From Vagococcus salmoninarum (lineage in GTDB: Bacteria; Bacillota; Bacilli; Lactobacillales; Vagococcaceae), in assembly GCF_003987495.1 (NCBI RefSeq), contig NZ_NGJU01000018.1, positions 1-64,000 on the forward strand: a DNA stretch of 64,000 nt, written 5' to 3'. Positions within the stretch are counted from its first letter, which is position 1; every line of letters starts with the position of its first letter. The translations under genes were made by a program, and so were the position numbers. Positions 9,892 to 18,123 of this stretch are shown here, piece after piece. The notes under the pieces are model-generated. The model was not told the DNA's origin. It worked only from the letters and a program-made list of their open reading frames with translations, and ran no database searches.

Positions 9892-12228
9892 AGCTTCCAC
9901 CGGATCTTTTTTCGCAGCCATTCGAGCGGGAATCATCCCACCGATTAAGGTCAAGACGATACTGATAATTACTAGGATCAAGGCGTGGAGAGGGTTTAAT
10001 TGAGCAATATTAGCTAAACCAGTCATATCTTCTAAAATGATATTCGTTGGAATTGTTAATAAGTAGGCAATGGTAATTCCTAAAATACCAGAACAGGCAC
10101 CAATAATTAAAGTTTCAGCATTAAAGACCCGAGTGATATCTTTTTTACGAGCACCAAGGGCACGTAAGACACCAATTTCTTTTGTTCGTTCAAGAACAGA
10201 AATATAAGTGATGATACCTACCATGATCAATGAAACGACTAGAGAAATTGACGCGAAGGCAATTAAGACATTCGTAATAGCGGTCATAATGCCACCAGTC
10301 ATTTCAGTCATCGAACTAGCTAAGTCGGTGTAAACAATACTGTCTTTATTTTCTTTACCAATATTGTAATTATCTAAGTACGTTAAGACTTCTTCTTTTT
10401 TATCGAAATCAACAGGGTAAATATAAATCATCATTGGCGTAGCGTCGCCACCTAAATAGGCTAAGGTTGAATCTTTTTCACCGTCTTTAAAAGGTTCCAT
10501 TGTGATGACATTTGTTTCGGAGTCTCTTTGAGCGTCAACGATTTCCGAGTCTTGCTCACGTTGGAGAATTTCTTCGACAAGAGCATCACTATAAGCTAAA
10601 CCATTCCCTAAAATTGTAACTTGGACGTCTTCTTTTTGTCTTAAAATCGCTGAGATTTTTAACGTTGTGTTCTTATTATTGTCGAATAACTGATTGTAAT
10701 CATTAGCGGGCATGTAATTTCCAAACTCAGATTTTTGATAAAACTCATTATTACCAATAAGCTTTAACTCAGTCCCAACAATTTCTGTGAACTTCATCGC
10801 CTCAATATTATCAGTATCAAAACCTAAGTTAGTTAAAATCTTAGTATCGATTTGATTTCTGCTGTCGACGACTAAAACTAAATCGTGAGGGGTTTGTGGG
10901 TAGTCACCAGCCAGAACGTCATAGTTATTTTTTAAATAGCTGTCTTGTTCCCCTTCAATAGATGTTGGGTAAGAAGTTAGCCCAGCACCACGCATACTCG
11001 ACATACCAGCTAGCCCAACAGTGTCAGCGCCACTCATGCCAATATTGACAGAAACAGGTTTAACTTCTTGATCGACTTTTCTTAAAAGATTCATACCGAC
11101 AATGCGGGTATAACCGATGCTCTTAGCTAAATCATCGGGAATCTCATCTAAGTAGTCAGTGTATGAATCAGTAATATTGTTAACATGGGTAATCAAGCTG
11201 TCCTCTTGATTGTAAAGGTAAACTTCATCAGAAGAAACATACTCCTTTTTGCTGATCCGCGACTCACTTTGGAGTTCTTTCATCGCTTCCTCGTCCATAT
11301 TCATGGCTTGTTGGGAAATGATGACTGGAAACTCAGCTAAGGCATCACTTTGGAAGTCATCGATTTGAACTTGAAAGCCAGTCGAAAGGCTTAAAATCAA
11401 AGCAATCCCGATGATCCCGATACTGGCTGCAAAGGCAGTTAAGCCTGTTCGCCATAACTTAGTGGCAATGTTACGACCGGATAAGTTTAAAGCAGTAAAA
11501 AGGCTCATACTTGTTCGTTTCAGTTGATAGTCAGAGCTTTTAGTAACATCAGTGTAAGGGTTGCTATCATCTAATAACTGACCATCTTTAAGATTAACAA
11601 CCCGATCGGCATAACCTTTTGCTAAATCTGGATTATGGGTTACCATAATGACTAACTTGTCATCAGCAATTTCTTTAATTAAATCCATGATTTGTTGACT
11701 CGTCGTTGAATCTAAAGCACCAGTTGGCTCATCGGCTAAAATAATATCCGGGTCATTAGCTAACGCTCGAGCAATTGCCACCCGTTGCATTTGACCACCA
11801 GACAATTGATTAGGTTTTTTATTAATGTGGTCTTTTAAGCCAACCCGTTCAAGAACTTCCGTTGCCCGCTGTTTTTTCTCGGCCTTATTGACGCCACTTA
11901 AAGTCATTCCCATTTCAACGTTGTCTAAAATACTTAAATGACTAATTAAGTTATAACTTTGGAAAACAAAACCGACACTATTATTCCGGTAAGCGTCCCA
12001 TTCTCCGTCTTTAAAGTCTTTCGTGGATTTCCCGTTAATGATTAAATCACCACTATCGTATTGATCCAAGCCACCAATAATATTTAATAAGGTGGTTTTT
12101 CCTGAGCCACTTGTTCCAAGAATAGCCACGAATTCATTTTCTCTAAAGTTTAGACTGACGTGATCTAAAGCAACTTGAGTAAAATCACCTGTCGTGTAGC
12201 TCTTTTTAATTTGATTTAGTTGTAACAC
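9877..12228 (-). CDS. MacB-like ABC transporter, ATPase fused to FtsX-type permease
   Basis: This 783-residue protein joins an ATP-binding domain (residues 1 to about 225) to a permease. The ATPase has Walker A GTSGSGKTT, signature LSGGQMQRVAIARAL and Walker B IILADEPTGALD. The permease has one membrane segment near residue 265, a large extracytoplasmic domain of about 360 residues, and three C-terminal segments of the FtsX/MacB type. Such proteins handle peptides, antibiotics or lipoproteins at the envelope rather than classical import. The start is GTG behind AGGAGGA. It is divergent from a two-component system, a pairing typical of antimicrobial-peptide sensing and defence modules. Its last codons lie inside an 88-bp repeat. 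Confidence 0.88.
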   Translation of the reverse strand: MLQLNQIKKSYTTGDFTQVALDHVSLNFRENEFVAILGTSGSGKTTLLNIIGGLDQYDSGDLIINGKSTKDFKDGEWDAYRNNSVGFVFQSYNLISHLSILDNVEMGMTLSGVNKAEKKQRATEVLERVGLKDHINKKPNQLSGGQMQRVAIARALANDPDIILADEPTGALDSTTSQQIMDLIKEIADDKLVIMVTHNPDLAKGYADRVVNLKDGQLLDDSNPYTDVTKSSDYQLKRTSMSLFTALNLSGRNIATKLWRTGLTAFAASIGIIGIALILSLSTGFQVQIDDFQSDALAEFPVIISQQAMNMDEEAMKELQSESRISKKEYVSSDEVYLYNQEDSLITHVNNITDSYTDYLDEIPDDLAKSIGYTRIVGMNLLRKVDQEVKPVSVNIGMSGADTVGLAGMSSMRGAGLTSYPTSIEGEQDSYLKNNYDVLAGDYPQTPHDLVLVVDSRNQIDTKILTNLGFDTDNIEAMKFTEIVGTELKLIGNNEFYQKSEFGNYMPANDYNQLFDNNKNTTLKISAILRQKEDVQVTILGNGLAYSDALVEEILQREQDSEIVDAQRDSETNVITMEPFKDGEKDSTLAYLGGDATPMMIYIYPVDFDKKEEVLTYLDNYNIGKENKDSIVYTDLASSMTEMTGGIMTAITNVLIAFASISLVVSLIMVGIITYISVLERTKEIGVLRALGARKKDITRVFNAETLIIGACSGILGITIAYLLTIPTNIILEDMTGLANIAQLNPLHALILVIISIVLTLIGGMIPARMAAKKDPVEALRSE

Positions 12229-12387
12229 AGTTCTTCCTCCTCTGTTAGTACATGTCTAGATTAACTAATTAATTAACCTACCAATCTAAGATATCATAGT
12301 AATGTGTCCTCACAGTGAACTTCTTTGACGATGAAAAAAAACGCAGCCTGTGGTATATTAAAAAGCAACAAGCTAGGAGGGGCAAGC

Positions 12388-13077
12388 ATGACAACATTAT
12401 TAATTGCCGAAGACGATTTAAACATCCAAAAATTATTAGTCCGCCTCTTAAAACAAGCAGGCTATGAGACGTTAGTCGCTAATGATGGCCAGGAAGCCTT
12501 AGCTACTTTAGAAGACTATCAAGTGGATTTGTTAGTTTTAGACGTGATGATGCCAAAAATGACGGGCTTTGAAGTTATCAAAGAGCTCCGTCCATACAAC
12601 CGAGACTTACCAATTATTTTAGTAACTGCTAAGGAATCTGTGGCAGATAAAAAACGAGGGTTTTTAGCTGGCGCCGATGATTATATGGTTAAACCAATTA
12701 ATGAAGAAGAGTTTTTATTGAGAATTCAAGCTTTGCTGCGCCGGGCTAAAATAATGACCGAACAAACAGTAGTTATTAATCAAACCACCTTGAATAAAGA
12801 TAATTTAACCGTTAGTAGTTTTGGGGAAGAAGTCGAGCTCCCTCAAAAAGAATTCTTATTACTGTTTAAACTATTAGCCAACCCGAATAAAATCTTCACC
12901 CGCTTACAGCTAATGACCGACATTTGGGAGCGTGACAGTGAAACAGATAGTCGAACAGTCGATACTCACATTAAAAAATTACGGAAGCGTTTCGAAGGCA
13001 ATTCAGACTTTTCAATCATGACAATTCGAGGACTAGGCTATAAGGCGGTGAAACATGAAGAAAAATCGTACTCTTAG
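12388..13077 (+). CDS. OmpR-family response regulator
   Basis: This 229-residue regulator has a receiver domain (acidic pocket AEDD, phosphoacceptor Asp52 in LVLDVMMP, switch Lys in DYMVKPI) and a winged-helix DNA-binding domain ending RTVDTHIKKLRKRF and RGLGYK. The ATG at 12388 follows TAGGAGGGG and gives the family N terminus; an in-frame ATG at 12325 is not supported. It overlaps the histidine kinase gene by 23 bases. It probably controls the divergent ABC transporter, which is inferred from position only. Confidence 0.9.
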   Translation: MTTLLIAEDDLNIQKLLVRLLKQAGYETLVANDGQEALATLEDYQVDLLVLDVMMPKMTGFEVIKELRPYNRDLPIILVTAKESVADKKRGFLAGADDYMVKPINEEEFLLRIQALLRRAKIMTEQTVVINQTTLNKDNLTVSSFGEEVELPQKEFLLLFKLLANPNKIFTRLQLMTDIWERDSETDSRTVDTHIKKLRKRFEGNSDFSIMTIRGLGYKAVKHEEKSYS

Positions 13078-14101
13078 ATGGCATTTTATCTTAACGACGT
13101 TTTTGATTTTTATTGCTACAGGCATTGTTTCTGCCTTGCTATTGTTTATCCTCAGCCATTTACCGATTAAATGGCAAGAAACTAACTCTCACTGGTACCC
13201 TTTAGTGTTAGTCTTAATTTCCAGTACAATCATTGGCACGTTTATTTCAGCCTTAGTGAGTAATCATATCTTAATGCCTATTCAACAATTAATCGAAGGG
13301 ACCAAAGAAGTCTCCAAAGGGAATTTTGGTATCTCCGTTAAAAATAGTCATAAAGGCCCTAAAGGTAATGAAGTCTATGAGTTGATCAATCAGTTTAATG
13401 AAATGACCCAGGCTTTAAACAAAGTTGAGATCATTCATAATGACTTTATTAGTAACTTTTCCCATGAATTTAAAACACCAATTATGTCGATTCAAGGCTT
13501 TGCTAAACAATTAGAAAAACCAGATTTAACTGAAAGCGAACGCCATGAGTTTTTACAAGTCATCATCAGTGAAACGAGCCGGTTATCTAACTTATCATCG
13601 AATATCTTGCTCTTGTCTAACTTAGAAAATCATGAAGTCATTCGCTTTTCCCCAGAGCATTATTCATTAGCGGAACAACTCCGTCATTGTTTATTGATCT
13701 TACAGGCAGATTGGGAAAGCAAAGAATTAGAGCTAGTCTTAGAGCTAGAAGAGTTTGATTTTTATGGTGACTTAGAAATGATGGCCTCCTTGTGGCTCAA
13801 CTTACTTCATAACAGCATTAAGTTTAGTCCAGATAAAGGGAAGTTAACAATCAAATGTTATCGTTTTGGGCAACAAGTCAAAGTTAAAATTGCCGATCAA
13901 GGAATGGGTATGTCAGATAGTGTGCGAGAACATATCTTTGATAAGTTTTACCAAGGAGAATTGTCTCATCAAGGGGCAGGTAGCGGTTTAGGCCTATCGA
14001 TTGTTAAAAAAATCGCAGACATTCATCACGGGGAAATTTTTATTAAATCCAAAGTTGGGGTAGGCTCGGTTTTTACGGTAGTTTTTGAAAATGACAAATA
14101 G
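13055..14101 (+). CDS. Sensor histidine kinase
   Basis: This 348-residue membrane kinase has two membrane segments (about 11-33 and 47-69) with only a very short extracellular loop. A HAMP linker, a HisKA domain with His137 in NFSHEFKTP, and an ATPase domain (NSIKF N-box, DQGMGM G1, SGLGLSIV G2) follow. The tiny sensor loop is typical of intramembrane-sensing kinases that rely on a partner ABC transporter, which agrees with the divergent transporter gene. Confidence 0.9.
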   Translation: MKKNRTLRWHFILTTFLIFIATGIVSALLLFILSHLPIKWQETNSHWYPLVLVLISSTIIGTFISALVSNHILMPIQQLIEGTKEVSKGNFGISVKNSHKGPKGNEVYELINQFNEMTQALNKVEIIHNDFISNFSHEFKTPIMSIQGFAKQLEKPDLTESERHEFLQVIISETSRLSNLSSNILLLSNLENHEVIRFSPEHYSLAEQLRHCLLILQADWESKELELVLELEEFDFYGDLEMMASLWLNLLHNSIKFSPDKGKLTIKCYRFGQQVKVKIADQGMGMSDSVREHIFDKFYQGELSHQGAGSGLGLSIVKKIADIHHGEIFIKSKVGVGSVFTVVFENDK

Positions 14102-14102
14102 A

Positions 14103-14134
14103 AAAGCCCTCAGCTTACGCTGAAGGCTTTTTTA
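14103..14134. terminator. Intrinsic terminator between convergent genes
   Basis: The stem AAGCCCTCAGC/GCTGAAGGCTT with a TTAC loop has T and A runs on either side, so it can serve the kinase gene and the converging sugar ATPase gene. Confidence 0.8.
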
Positions 14135-14187
14135 AATTCTGATTTAAGCGATTAAGTCTTGCATTAAATCTAGAAAAGGGGGGCTGT

Positions 14188-15291
14188 TTAACGAATAACT
14201 TCTTCTGTTTGTTTGTCGAAGAAATGACTCTTGTTTAAGTTGAATCCTAAGTCAATCACTTCACCAGGACGGTAAGCGGAACGAGCGTCAACTTTTGAGA
14301 TGAACTCTGTGTCACCGACAACTGTGTAAAGCATTGTTTCAGCACCAAGTAATTCAGAAACAACAACTTCTGATTTTACAACTGATTCAGGCGCTGTATC
14401 TAAGACGATCGGCTCGCTGTGAATATCTTCTGGACGAATACCAAAGACTAAATCTTTGCCTTCGTAGCCTTGTTCTTTAAGCATTTTGTACTTGCCCTCA
14501 GGTAAAGTTAAGTTAATGCCGTGTTCATTAGAAATCACGCCACCGTTTAACGTAACATTGAAGAAGTTCATAGCTGGTGAACCAATGAAACCGGCAACGA
14601 AAACGTTGTTCGGAGTATCGTAAACTTCTTTTGGTGAACCGATTTGTTGAATGAAACCATCTTTCATAATAACGATTCTATCAGCCATCGTCATCGCTTC
14701 AGTTTGGTCATGGGTAACATAAATTGTCGTAGTAGCTAAACGGCGGTGTAGTTTAGCGATTTCAGCACGCATAGCAACCCGTAGTTTAGCATCTAAGTTT
14801 GATAAAGGCTCATCCATTAAGAAGACTTTCGCATCACGAACGATGGCACGTCCAAGAGCTACCCGTTGGCGTTGACCACCAGAAAGAGCGGCTGGTTTAC
14901 GTTTTAAGTATTCTGTTAAACCGAGAATCGCAGCAGCATCATCGACTCGTGTTTGGATTTCTTCTTTTGGATATTTACGTAGTTTTAAACCAAAGGCCAT
15001 ATTATCAAAAACTGTCATATGTGGGTATAATGCGTAGTTTTGGAAAACCATGGCAATGTCACGGTCTTTTGGTGCGACGTCATTCATTAATGTGTCGCCA
15101 ATCCATAATTCACCTTCAGAAATATCTTCTAAACCGGCAACCATTCTTAAAGTTGTTGATTTACCACAACCAGAAGGGCCAACGAAAACGATAAATTCTT
15201 GGTCTTTAATATCTAAGTTAAAGTCAGTTACTGAGTAAAAGTCATTGTTGTCATATTTTTTGTGAATTCCTTTTAATGCGATTTCTACCAT
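14188..15291 (-). CDS. Sugar ABC transporter ATPase, UgpC/MsmK/MalK type
   Basis: This 367-residue ATPase of the CUT1 sugar-importer family energises uptake of oligosaccharides or glycerol phosphate. Walker A is GPSGCGKSTTLR, the signature is LSGGQRQRVALGRAIV, Walker B is VFLMDEPLSNLDAKLR, and a C-terminal regulatory TOBE/OB domain is present. No permease or binding protein is adjacent. In Lactobacillales one such ATPase (MsmK) often serves several importers, so this may be the shared ATPase. Its promoter contains a cre site, indicating catabolite control. Confidence 0.92.
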   Translation of the reverse strand: MVEIALKGIHKKYDNNDFYSVTDFNLDIKDQEFIVFVGPSGCGKSTTLRMVAGLEDISEGELWIGDTLMNDVAPKDRDIAMVFQNYALYPHMTVFDNMAFGLKLRKYPKEEIQTRVDDAAAILGLTEYLKRKPAALSGGQRQRVALGRAIVRDAKVFLMDEPLSNLDAKLRVAMRAEIAKLHRRLATTTIYVTHDQTEAMTMADRIVIMKDGFIQQIGSPKEVYDTPNNVFVAGFIGSPAMNFFNVTLNGGVISNEHGINLTLPEGKYKMLKEQGYEGKDLVFGIRPEDIHSEPIVLDTAPESVVKSEVVVSELLGAETMLYTVVGDTEFISKVDARSAYRPGEVIDLGFNLNKSHFFDKQTEEVIR

Positions 15292-15342
15292 TTTAAAATC
15301 ACTCTTTCTGTTTGAAATTTCGCTTCTCTAAGCTATAACTGA

Positions 15343-15371
15343 AGTATAAATGAAAGCGATGTCTTTCAGCA
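15343..15371 (-). promoter_or_regulatory. Promoter of the sugar ATPase gene with internal cre site
   Basis: On the minus strand TTGCTG and TATACT are 18 bases apart. The plus-strand bases 15350-15364, ATGAAAGCGATGTCT, fit every position of the CcpA operator consensus WTGNAANCGNWNNCW and lie between the two boxes, a repressing position. Confidence 0.7.
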
Positions 15372-15547
15372 ATGTTAAGTTGCACAAGAAAAGGTAGGAC
15401 TTTTTCGGCAATGTGACTGAGTCAGATTGAAGCTTGATAATAGTTGATTGATCAGTTAGCCCAAATCAACACTAAGGTTAATTCAGACTTTTATCCTAAG
15501 ACCATGGTAAACTAAAAGAAAAAAGAAATCGAAAAGAGGAAAACTTG

Positions 15548-15973
15548 ATGAATATCGCTTTAATTGCTCACGACCGTAAAAAGAAAGCCATTGTTGATTT
15601 AACCATTGCGTATAAAGAGTTACTTCAAAAACATCACTTATATGCCACTGGCACGACTGGCCAACACATTATGACTGCCACAAGTTTGGAAGTTCATTGT
15701 TTTAATTCTGGACCTTTAGGCGGGGATCAACAAATTGGCGCCTTGATCTCTGAAAACAAAATCGACATGATTGTTTTTTTACGTGACCCTTTAGCTTCCC
15801 AGCCTCATGAGCCAGATGTTAATGCCTTGATCCGTTTAAGTGATGTTTACGATGTTCCATTAGCGACAAACGAAGGCACAGCGGAAGTTTTGATTCGTGG
15901 CTTAGCCGCAGGTTATTTAGATTTTCGAAAAGTCGCTCCAAAAGAGTTAGACCCGTTAATTCCAACTTATTAG
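15548..15973 (+). CDS. mgsA: Methylglyoxal synthase
   Basis: This enzyme converts dihydroxyacetone phosphate to methylglyoxal and phosphate, a bypass of lower glycolysis when phosphate is limiting. The 141-residue protein begins with LIAHDRKK and shows ATGTTG (phosphate binding), [11 protein letters not shown] and FLRDPL with the catalytic Asp. The TTG at 15545 is in frame, but the ATG at 15548 has better spacing to AAGAGGA. It is monocistronic. Confidence 0.95.
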   Translation: MNIALIAHDRKKKAIVDLTIAYKELLQKHHLYATGTTGQHIMTATSLEVHCFNSGPLGGDQQIGALISENKIDMIVFLRDPLASQPHEPDVNALIRLSDVYDVPLATNEGTAEVLIRGLAAGYLDFRKVAPKELDPLIPTY

Positions 15974-16003
15974 AGCCAATCTCTAGCAGTCCCTCAGCTC
16001 CTG

Positions 16004-16012
16004 TGCTATAGT
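16004..16012 (+). promoter_or_regulatory. Extended -10 promoter of folT
   Basis: TGCTATAGT fits the extended -10 form TGnTATAnT. Transcription would begin near 16019, just before the riboswitch. Confidence 0.45.
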
Positions 16013-16039
16013 AAAAATTGGTAGGAATACCAAAAATAT

Positions 16040-16156
16040 CAGAGTAGAAAATGAAGCGTTAAGTGTCAGAGGGATGGGATGTTGCCCTTTGGACGAAGAG
16101 TCAGTAGGCTCGCGGTTTTGTTTTCGCATTCGCTGCAATTATTGTAGCAGCTCTTA
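16040..16156 (+). promoter_or_regulatory. Tetrahydrofolate riboswitch (THF-I, folT leader)
   Basis: The leader contains the conserved blocks of the THF-I aptamer in order: AGAGTAG, GCGTTAAGTG, GATGGGATGTTGCC and CGAAG, then a closing AGCTCT that pairs with the first block. The 3' stem ends just before the AAAGGAG ribosome binding site, so ligand binding would be expected to limit translation. An open frame starting at 16074 inside this RNA is an artefact. Confidence 0.85.
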
Positions 16157-16175
16157 CAAAGGAGATGCACAGCAC

Positions 16176-16703
16176 ATGGTTAAACAGAAGTTACGAACGA
16201 AAGATATCGCATTGATGGGGTTATTAATGGCCCTCCAATTGATCTTCACCCGCTTTTTGTCAATCGAAACACCATTTTTAAGAATCGGCTTTAGTTTTAT
16301 TCCCACAGTTATTATGGGGATTATCTTTGGTCCGTTGTTAACAGGTGTCGGTTCAACGTTATCGGATTTTATTGGGATTTCGTTATTCGCAAAGACCGGC
16401 CCTTATTTTCCAGGATTCTCACTCTCAGCTTTTCTAGGGGGAGCCATTTACGGTTACTTTTTTTATAAAAAAGAAATCACTTTAAAACGAGTCATTTTAG
16501 CAAAACTCGTCGTCTCTTTAGTCGTGAGTCTTTTGTTGAATACGACTTGGTTATATATGATGATGGGACAAGCAGCCTTAGTTCAGTTACCGATTCGCAT
16601 CGTTAGAATCATCATTGGCTTTCCGATTGAAGTCTTTATTATTTACTATTTAGGCAACCATCGTATTTTGAAACAGCAAATTCAACGCTTTCAAAAGAAC
16701 TAG
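16176..16703 (+). CDS. folT: Folate ECF transporter S component
   Basis: FolT is the membrane substrate-binding component that imports folates together with the shared ECF ATPase/T module. The 175-residue protein has about five or six membrane segments, begins KLRTKDIALMGLLMALQ and carries FIPTVIMGIIFGP and STLSDFIG, typical of the FolT family. The ATG at 16176 has AAAGGAG upstream. The preceding THF riboswitch independently supports folate as the substrate. Confidence 0.9.
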   Translation: MVKQKLRTKDIALMGLLMALQLIFTRFLSIETPFLRIGFSFIPTVIMGIIFGPLLTGVGSTLSDFIGISLFAKTGPYFPGFSLSAFLGGAIYGYFFYKKEITLKRVILAKLVVSLVVSLLLNTTWLYMMMGQAALVQLPIRIVRIIIGFPIEVFIIYYLGNHRILKQQIQRFQKN

Positions 16704-16718
16704 CAATAAATAACAGTC

Positions 16719-16755
16719 AACGCTTAGACGCCTCCCACGTCTAAGCGTTTTTGAT
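16719..16755 (+). terminator. Intrinsic terminator after folT
   Basis: The stem AACGCTTAGACG with its perfect complement and a short loop is followed by TTTTT. Confidence 0.85.
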
Positions 16756-16845
16756 GTTATGAGTAACTTGAAGGGTCTTGGTGATTAATCAGACATGTGC
16801 TAAAATTAACATATAAGTTCAGAAACAGGGAAGGGACGTGGCAGG

Positions 16846-17664
16846 ATGATTGAATGGTTAGTCAGTTTAGAAGCTTGGCAACAAGCCTTAGTAGGAACCT
16901 TATTTACATACGGTATGACCGCTTTAGGAGCAGCGTTAGTTTTTTTCTTTAAAGACATTAAAAAAGATGTCTTAAATATTATGTTAGGTTTTGCTTCAGG
17001 CGTCATGATTGCAGCAAGTTTTTGGTCATTATTAGACCCCGCCATCGCTCAAGCCGAAGCCAATGGCGACATTCCATGGTTAGTAGCAGGTCTCGGTTTT
17101 GGTTTTGGGGGACTCTTTTTATACGCGGCCGATCGCTTGATTCCCCATATGCACTTTGGGCCAAATAAAGAAAAAGAAGGCTTACCAAGCCATTTGAAAC
17201 GGACAATCTTATTAGTTTTTTCAATTACCTTACATAATATTCCTGAAGGTTTAGCTGTTGGTGTGGCCTTTGGGGCAGCGAACCAAATGGCAAATCCGAC
17301 AGCAGGTGTCTTGGCTGCTATTTCTGTTGCCATCGGGATTGGGATTCAAAATTTCCCAGAAGGAGCCGCCGTGGCGATTCCTTTGAGACAAGAAGGCTTA
17401 AGTCGTTGGAAGTCATTTCTTTACGGTCAAGCTTCAGGGATTGTCGAGCCGATTGCAGGAGTGCTAGGGGCGATTTTAGTCACAAAGATGTCTTCAATCT
17501 TACCGTATGCTTTAGCTTTTGCAGCAGGGGCAATGATTTATGTCGTCGTTGAAGAATTAATTCCAGAAGCCCAACAGACGTCATCTAGTAAAAATCACTA
17601 TGGTGTCTTTGGTGTTATGATTGGTTTTATTATTATGATGGTCCTAGATGTGGCTTTAGGCTAA
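16846..17664 (+). CDS. ZIP-family divalent metal transporter
   Basis: This 272-residue membrane protein has eight predicted segments of the ZIP (ZupT/GufA-like) family, which moves zinc and related ions into the cytosol. Metal-binding motifs HNIPEGLAVG in segment 4 and NFPEGAAVAIPL in segment 5 are intact, and EELIPEA is present near the C terminus. It has its own likely promoter (TTGGTG, 17 bases, TAAAAT before 16806). The metal preference cannot be assigned. Confidence 0.9.
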   Translation: MIEWLVSLEAWQQALVGTLFTYGMTALGAALVFFFKDIKKDVLNIMLGFASGVMIAASFWSLLDPAIAQAEANGDIPWLVAGLGFGFGGLFLYAADRLIPHMHFGPNKEKEGLPSHLKRTILLVFSITLHNIPEGLAVGVAFGAANQMANPTAGVLAAISVAIGIGIQNFPEGAAVAIPLRQEGLSRWKSFLYGQASGIVEPIAGVLGAILVTKMSSILPYALAFAAGAMIYVVVEELIPEAQQTSSSKNHYGVFGVMIGFIIMMVLDVALG

Positions 17665-17667
17665 ATA

Positions 17668-17714
17668 AAAAGTACAAAGAGAGGTGATAAAATTCACTCC
17701 TCTTTGTACTTTTT
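17668..17714. terminator. Bidirectional intrinsic terminator
   Basis: The long stem AAAAAGTACAAAGAGAGG pairs with its complement and has As before and Ts after. It separates the converging ZIP gene and the small membrane-protein gene. Confidence 0.85.
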
Positions 17715-17737
17715 TTGTACTTTTTTGTTTTTTTACC

Positions 17738-17923
17738 TTAACGATAGTAGTGACGTTGGCGGCCACTAAAGATGTAGCGGACTAACCAGACGACTAATGC
17801 CATAGGAATTAAGACGTGTAACGCGAAACCAATAATCCCACCTAAAATAGACATTAATAACGATGCCACAAAGATAAATCCGATAACAGTCAATATTTTT
17901 GACCAAATACTTGTATGTTCCAT
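17738..17923 (-). CDS. Small two-segment membrane protein
   Basis: This 61-residue protein has two hydrophobic segments (about 10-31 and 34-50) separated by a short Gly-rich turn and ends in a basic tail, RQRHYYR. It has a good ribosome binding site AGGAGG eight bases before the ATG. I recognise no family, and a function cannot be assigned. An overlapping frame on the same strand (17766-17975) lacks comparable features. Confidence 0.7.
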   Translation of the reverse strand: MEHTSIWSKILTVIGFIFVASLLMSILGGIIGFALHVLIPMALVVWLVRYIFSGRQRHYYR

Positions 17924-18123
17924 AGTGCCTGACCTCCTCTTTCTGCTCTTGTTTTCTATAGATTAATCTTATCATGAGGAAGTCTCAGTCGTATCCAACT
18001 TGAGGCTGAATTTAACTAGCACTTGAGACCTGTCTTTAAAGTTTTCTTTAGTTCAGTAATATTATATAATAGGTAGCGATGTGAACAAATGTGAAGGTTA
18101 GTCGTTAAGAAGGGATGAATAAA

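Noticed and set aside
16074-16175. N-terminal extension of FolT
   Set aside because: The extension is Cys-rich, unlike FolT, and lies wholly within the THF riboswitch; the ATG at 16176 has the ribosome binding site.
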